7,850 nt of DNA from an uncultured Holophagaceae bacterium (GTDB lineage Bacteria > Acidobacteriota > Holophagae > Holophagales > Holophagaceae), in contig CAIXHJ010000331.1 of NCBI GenBank assembly GCA_903919165.1, positions 1 to 7,850 on the forward strand. Direction: 5' to 3'. The notes under the pieces were generated by a model. It was given only the letters and a program-made list of their open reading frames with translations. It was not told the origin of the DNA and ran no database searches. The position numbers and the translations under genes are program-made. Every line of letters begins with the position of its first letter. Position 1 is the stretch's first letter. Shown in pieces: positions 5,520-7,850 of the stretch.

Positions 5520-5805
5520 AGGGGGTTTTTGCGGAATCTTGGAAAAGCGCTTTGAGCTCGACCCAGACCTTCTCGGTGCTTGACTTCACGCTTTCCCAGG
5601 CATCGTCACTGGCGAATCTCAGATTGCGAAGCTGGCGGTCGGCCTCGCTGTGTTTGCGCTGCAGGATGTCGATGGAGTGATCGTACTGGACCATTGCGTC
5701 GACCTTGGCGCGCTTGGCTTTGGCCTTGAGCACATCGATATCGGCCTTCCATTGCGCCAGCTGCGCTTCAAGATGGCTTTCATAGATTTTGCGGTTCTCG
5801 AACAT
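5518..5805 (-). CDS. sll1863-type coiled-coil stress protein, copy A
   Basis: A 95-residue, highly charged, all-helical protein with no signal peptide. It begins MFENRKIYESHLEAQLAQWK, continues with ADIDVLKAKAKRAKVDA and SIDILQRKHSEADRQL, and ends AWESVKSSTEKVWVELKALF. This matches the layout of the sll1863 family stress response proteins: coiled coil, then an AWExxKxxxExxWxELKxAF block. GGGAG lies 5 bases before the ATG, and the gene follows the membrane peptide gene by only 11 bases. The frame is open further upstream, overlapping the membrane peptide gene, but the RBS and paralogue alignment set the start at 5805. It probably acts in the cytoplasm, perhaps at the membrane through its small partner; the activity is unknown. 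Confidence 0.83.
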   Translation of the reverse strand: MFENRKIYESHLEAQLAQWKADIDVLKAKAKRAKVDAMVQYDHSIDILQRKHSEADRQLRNLRFASDDAWESVKSSTEKVWVELKALFQDSAKTP

Positions 5806-5816
5806 GAATGCTCCCT

Positions 5817-5966
5817 TCAGGAGAGTCTGCGGCCCTGAATGACCTGGATGATGACGACAACGACCGCGAGCACCAGCAGGACGTGGATGAATCCGCCCAT
5901 GGTGTAGGCGCTGACGAAGCCAAGAACCCACAGGACAAGCAAGATGACTGCGATGGTCCATAACAT
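5817..5966 (-). CDS. Lmo0937-family (DUF5670-like) small membrane protein, copy A
   Basis: A 49-residue peptide starting MLWTIAVILLVLWVLGFV and containing SAYTMGGFIHVLLVLAVV, with two hydrophobic helices around the invariant YTMGGFIH turn and a basic end (QVIQGRRLS). AAGGAG lies 5 bases before the ATG. The N-terminal nine residues and the YTMGGFIH turn are identical to copy B at 5323-5472. Differences are mostly conservative swaps within the helices, so both copies appear to be under selection. It is the first gene of the first Lmo0937-sll1863 module, 72 bases after the BON gene, with a GC-rich hairpin in that gap. Confidence 0.88.
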   Translation of the reverse strand: MLWTIAVILLVLWVLGFVSAYTMGGFIHVLLVLAVVVVIIQVIQGRRLS

Positions 5967-5991
5967 GGCTACTCCTTATGAGGCTGTGAAG

Positions 5992-6022
5992 CCCGGCCCC
6001 CATAGCCGATCAGAGGGCCGGG
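5992..6022 (-). repeat. GC-rich hairpin between the BON gene and the first Lmo0937-sll1863 module
   Basis: CCCGGCCC (5992-5999) and GGGCCGGG (6015-6022) are perfectly complementary over 8 bp, with a 15-base loop. It starts 16 bases after the BON stop codon. No T-run follows in the direction of transcription (CTTCACAGCC), so it is not a clear intrinsic terminator. It could protect the BON mRNA 3' end or reduce read-through into the module. Confidence 0.55.
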
Positions 6023-6038
6023 TGACGATGGTTCAGGA

Positions 6039-6794
6039 CTACTTGACGGTCATCCGGTTGTGCACATGCGTTACGCCGTTGATGTCCTCGGCGAGCTTGG
6101 TCACCAGATCCCGCTCCGCGTCATTCTTGGCTTCCCCGTGCAGGGTTACGACACCATCCTTGGTGACCACCTTGGTGGCCAGCGCGTGAGTGGACTTGTG
6201 GAACAGGAGAGTGGTTTTGATCTGAGCCGTGATGGAGGAATCGTCCACCTTTTCCCCCAGCGTCCGGTGAGCGGACCCGGTTACGACCATGTTGTTGCGG
6301 ACTTCCGTGACGCCATCCACATCCTTGGCATACTCGGTGGTCAGCTGCTTCTGAGCTTCGGAGTCGGCCTTGCCCGTCAGGGTGACCACGCCATTCTGCG
6401 TGTTGACTTCCGTATCCATGGCGCTGACATTCTTATGGAAGGCCAGGACACCCTTCACCTTCATGGTCGTCCAGGCGTCCGAATGCTCGGCGGGCTGGTC
6501 GCCGACCACAGTGAGTTGGTTTTTCACATCCTTGACCCCCGGAATTCCAGAAACCGTGTCCTGAGCCAGGGACTTGTGGTAGTACGCCGACACCGTGCCC
6601 GACAGGGTGACAATGCCTTCTGAGGAAGACACCTTGATATTGTCGTCCTTCAGGTAGGTCTTGAAGTTGTAGCTGCCCTTGGCGGTGGACTCGATGCGGT
6701 GGTCCTGGTCTGTGGCCTGCAGGGGGAGACCAACCATGATCATCGCGACGGAAGCCATGAGAGCCGCATGAGGGTCTAGTTTGAAATGTCGCAT
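6039..6794 (-). CDS. Exported protein with three BON domains (OsmY-like)
   Basis: A 251-residue periplasmic protein. The N-terminus (MRHFKLDPHAALMASVAMIM, then VGLPLQA) is a signal peptide cleaved near residue 27. Three BON domains follow at about 32-96, 107-171 and 185-250. Each has the family signature strand: GIVTLSG (60-66), GVVTLTG (135-141) and GVVTLHG (214-220). Each ends with a conserved G-V-x-x-V-x-N-x-[LM] element (GVKDVKNQL, GVTEVRNNM, GVTHVHNRM). BON domains bind phospholipid or other surface partners; OsmY-type proteins act in the periplasm under osmotic or envelope stress. A purine-rich site (AAGAGAAAG) precedes the ATG. The gene lies 77 bases after the disordered-protein gene and upstream of the stress modules. 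Confidence 0.93.
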   Translation of the reverse strand: MRHFKLDPHAALMASVAMIMVGLPLQATDQDHRIESTAKGSYNFKTYLKDDNIKVSSSEGIVTLSGTVSAYYHKSLAQDTVSGIPGVKDVKNQLTVVGDQPAEHSDAWTTMKVKGVLAFHKNVSAMDTEVNTQNGVVTLTGKADSEAQKQLTTEYAKDVDGVTEVRNNMVVTGSAHRTLGEKVDDSSITAQIKTTLLFHKSTHALATKVVTKDGVVTLHGEAKNDAERDLVTKLAEDINGVTHVHNRMTVK

Positions 6795-6871
6795 GGTGCT
6801 TTCTCTTTTCTGCCCCGTGGGGCCGTGGGTTTGGACAACCTGGAAGTAGGCTGTCTGATGCGTTTTGGTTC

Positions 6872-7150
6872 CTATTTCTTCACAGTTCCAGGGACGTTAT
6901 TTCCGCCCTGCGGCTTTGATTCACCAGGCTTCGTCCAATTCCGGGTCTTCTCTCGAGGGTTGGGCCTCGGCTCATGCTTCGGAGCCATGTCGTGCTTGGA
7001 TTCGTGCCTGGAAATGTCGTCGACCTTTTTCGAGGCCGTCGTTTCGCGGAAATTGGGGACATCGCCGATCTTTCGTTCCAGGCCGGGGTGGGCGGGCCCG
7101 GGATTCTGCGTAGGCTTGGGGATGGTCTGGGGGATTACGAAGGTCGTCAT
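6872..7150 (-). CDS. Proline- and lysine-rich, probably disordered small protein, function unknown
   Basis: A 92-residue protein starting MTTFVIPQTIPKPTQNPGPA and ending GNNVPGTVKK. An AGGAG site 6 bases before the ATG supports translation. It has about 14 prolines, 11 lysines and 6 arginines, with no cysteine, signal peptide or membrane segment. Apart from a short mixed-charge stretch in the middle (about 35-52) it is predicted to be unstructured, and its net charge is positive. Such hydrophilic, low-complexity proteins are seen among desiccation and nucleoid-associated proteins, but that is only a suggestion. It lies between the TTG-started exported protein and the BON gene. An overlapping frame at 6880-7062 lacks a ribosome-binding site. 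I recognise no family. Confidence 0.65.
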   Translation of the reverse strand: MTTFVIPQTIPKPTQNPGPAHPGLERKIGDVPNFRETTASKKVDDISRHESKHDMAPKHEPRPNPREKTRNWTKPGESKPQGGNNVPGTVKK

Positions 7151-7282
7151 TGGTTGCTCCTAGTTATTCGTGGTGTTGGGGTAGTTAAGGAGTCGTGCGG
7201 TGAATTCAACTCACTTGCGGGTCAATCCCGTTTGGCCGGGAGGCCGCTTGCTCGCCCCCGCGATGTTGCGGATGGTTTTCAG

Positions 7283-7669
7283 TCATGGCGTCGGATGGTT
7301 CCTCACAAGGAGGTTGACGGCGGAAATCAATTCCAATCCTTCCGCGGGCTCGGACGCTTTCGAGATCGGCTCCAGCGTTCCCTTGGCGGGATTCTGTGCG
7401 AGGTCGCTTTTCCGGACTTGGGCCTGCGTTATCCGCTTCTTGGAACTCCCTGGCTGGCACCACCAGTTGATGGGATCCGCCTCAGCGGTTGTTCCCCTTG
7501 TGAGCGCGTCTCCCTCCTGTAGTGGCCATCTACCGGCATGGGGAAACCCTGCGGTCGAAGGCGTGGTTTGAGACCTGACGCATCCAAACTGCGAACCCAC
7601 CAATGCCGCCCCCGCCAGCAGGGCGGCCCAGAATGCGACCCGGCGAATGACAGCATTTCGAGAATTCAA
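7283..7669 (-). CDS. Hypothetical exported or membrane-anchored protein (TTG start)
   Basis: A 128-residue protein with a basic N-terminus (MNSRNAVIRR), one hydrophobic segment (about 11-28, VAFWAALLAGAALVGSQ) and a hydrophilic remainder. This looks like a signal peptide or anchor. Cys30 (in GSQFGC) lies where a lipoprotein cysteine would be, but Gln at -3 does not fit the lipobox, so lipid attachment is doubtful. The tail contains DPINWWCQPGSSKKRITQAQ and no recognised domain. The start is TTG, chosen because AGGAG (7677-7681) lies exactly 7 bases before it and the signal-like segment follows at once. There is no ATG in this frame before the hydrophobic segment. It lies just downstream of the AT-rich island, so it may be the first gene of the cluster. 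Confidence 0.6.
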   Translation of the reverse strand: MNSRNAVIRRVAFWAALLAGAALVGSQFGCVRSQTTPSTAGFPHAGRWPLQEGDALTRGTTAEADPINWWCQPGSSKKRITQAQVRKSDLAQNPAKGTLEPISKASEPAEGLELISAVNLLVRNHPTP

Positions 7670-7676
7670 GGTGGAA

Positions 7677-7681
7677 CTCCT
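7677..7681 (-). promoter_or_regulatory. Shine-Dalgarno site that supports a TTG start
   Basis: AGGAG on the minus strand, 7 bases before the TTG at 7669. It is the main reason for accepting a non-ATG start for this gene. Confidence 0.55.
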
Positions 7682-7707
7682 CAGCTAGGGTTCCTGGGAG
7701 CAGGATT

Positions 7708-7754
7708 TGAGCCAATTTATATATTGTTTATTAACAAGATTTAAAAATGGCTCA
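7708..7754. repeat. Inverted repeat flanking an AT-rich island
   Basis: TGAGCCA (7708-7714) and TGGCTCA (7748-7754) are perfect 7 bp inverted arms; three more T:A pairs match just inside after one mismatch. They enclose about 33 bases that are almost all A and T, in otherwise GC-rich DNA. The layout fits an operator around a promoter, or a protein-binding site. A long-loop hairpin is possible but weak. Confidence 0.5.
7718..7747 (-). promoter_or_regulatory. Possible promoter for the cluster (weak)
   Basis: On the minus strand a TATATA (7718-7723) could serve as -10 element, with TTTTTA 18 bases further upstream (7742-7747) as a poor -35. The start of transcription would be near 7710, giving a leader of about 40 bases before the TTG at 7669. 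The AT-richness and the flanking inverted repeat are the main support. The match to the housekeeping sigma consensus is poor. Confidence 0.3.
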
Positions 7755-7850
7755 TTGCATTATCGTGGTAGTAATATCCATCAAGATGAATGACCGACTC
7801 CTTCAGTTCGAAGGGTGAAGGCGACGCATGCGTGCTGTTGATCTGGACCA
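7741..7850 (-). CDS. Possible C-terminal fragment of an unidentified gene (partial)
   Basis: A frame open from the right edge of the window for 35 codons, ending in TAA at 7743-7741. The last residues read ESVIHLDGYYYHDNAMSHF. The distal half uses GC-rich codons like the neighbours, while the end becomes AT-rich. The length alone proves nothing, but the tyrosine- and histidine-rich ending looks protein-like and the orientation agrees with every other gene. The other minus-strand frames are closed within this stretch. I recognise no family. If real, the inverted repeat at 7708-7754 overlaps its stop codon. Confidence 0.35.
   Translation of the reverse strand, partial: VQINSTHASPSPFELKESVIHLDGYYYHDNAMSHF

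Noticed and set aside
5518..6003. A 161-residue version of coiled-coil copy A
   Set aside because: The extra N-terminal part is an out-of-frame reading of the membrane peptide gene; a GGGAG site and the paralogue place the start at 5805.
2156..7210. GTTGAATTCAC occurring near 2156 (plus) and near 7200 (minus)
   Set aside because: Several 11-base matches are expected by chance in a window of this size, and the core is a simple palindrome; the two contexts do not otherwise align.
7226..7241. TCCCG/CGGGA inverted repeat in the 132-base gap between 7150 and 7283
   Set aside because: The stem is only 5 bp with no T-run, too weak to call a terminator. I see no gene in this gap.
7206..7463. An 85-codon minus-strand frame overlapping the TTG-started gene
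   Set aside because: It lacks a ribosome-binding site, and the overlapping frame has a signal-like segment and a well-spaced AGGAG.
7828..7850. A plus-strand ATG that could start a divergent gene
   Set aside because: Only seven codons are visible (MRAVDLD) and the upstream GAAGG is ordinary; the minus-strand frame over the same bases is open for longer. Not decidable here.
1..7850. CRISPR array, tRNA or rRNA genes, insertion sequences, phage or toxin-antitoxin genes
   Set aside because: No spaced direct repeats, cloverleaf, terminal repeats, transposase or integrase motifs were seen on either strand.

Overview
All supported genes in this window lie on the minus strand, so transcription runs from high to low coordinates. 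The DNA is GC-rich by eye, with high-GC codon use and Shine-Dalgarno sites of the AGGAG type. The genes fit a Gram-negative soil or sediment bacterium: there is an OmpA-type outer-membrane/peptidoglycan protein and an exported BON protein. The OmpA N-terminal region and the gene mix suggest Acidobacteriota (for example the Holophaga/Geothrix group), but that is an inference from memory, not a computed assignment.

Layout in transcription order (right to left). Positions 7848-7741 may hold the 3' end of an unidentified gene. It is followed by an AT-rich island with an inverted repeat and a possible promoter. Next come a TTG-started exported protein (7669-7283), a proline- and lysine-rich disordered protein (7150-6872) and an exported three-BON-domain protein (6794-6039). 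After a GC hairpin, a two-gene module occurs twice: a 49-residue Lmo0937-type membrane peptide followed by an sll1863-type coiled-coil stress protein (5966-5518, then 5472-4943). The second coiled-coil gene overlaps the start of dps by 4 bases (4946-4455). Then follow a DUF948/YtxG-like protein (4437-4048), a YtxH-like protein (4037-3762), a large exported DUF4398-like/coiled-coil/OmpA protein (3673-2207), a 59-residue small protein (2135-1956), a strongly structured intergenic hairpin, a second YtxH-like protein (1812-1537), an NRAMP-superfamily transporter with altered metal-site residues (TTG start, 1418-96), and the first 16 codons of a probable alpha/beta hydrolase (50-1).

Taken together this reads as a stress and envelope-protection island. 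Dps sequesters iron and protects DNA. The DUF948-YtxH pair parallels the general-stress genes ytxG-ytxH of Bacillus subtilis. BON, OmpA, Lmo0937 and sll1863 proteins are recurrent members of osmotic, desiccation or oxidative stress sets. The NRAMP protein adds divalent-cation transport. Gaps between genes run from 4-base overlaps to about 143 bases, and I see no hairpin followed by a T-run, so long polycistronic transcripts are possible. No RNA genes, CRISPR arrays, insertion sequences or integrase genes were seen, and there is no gene-free stretch over 300 bases.
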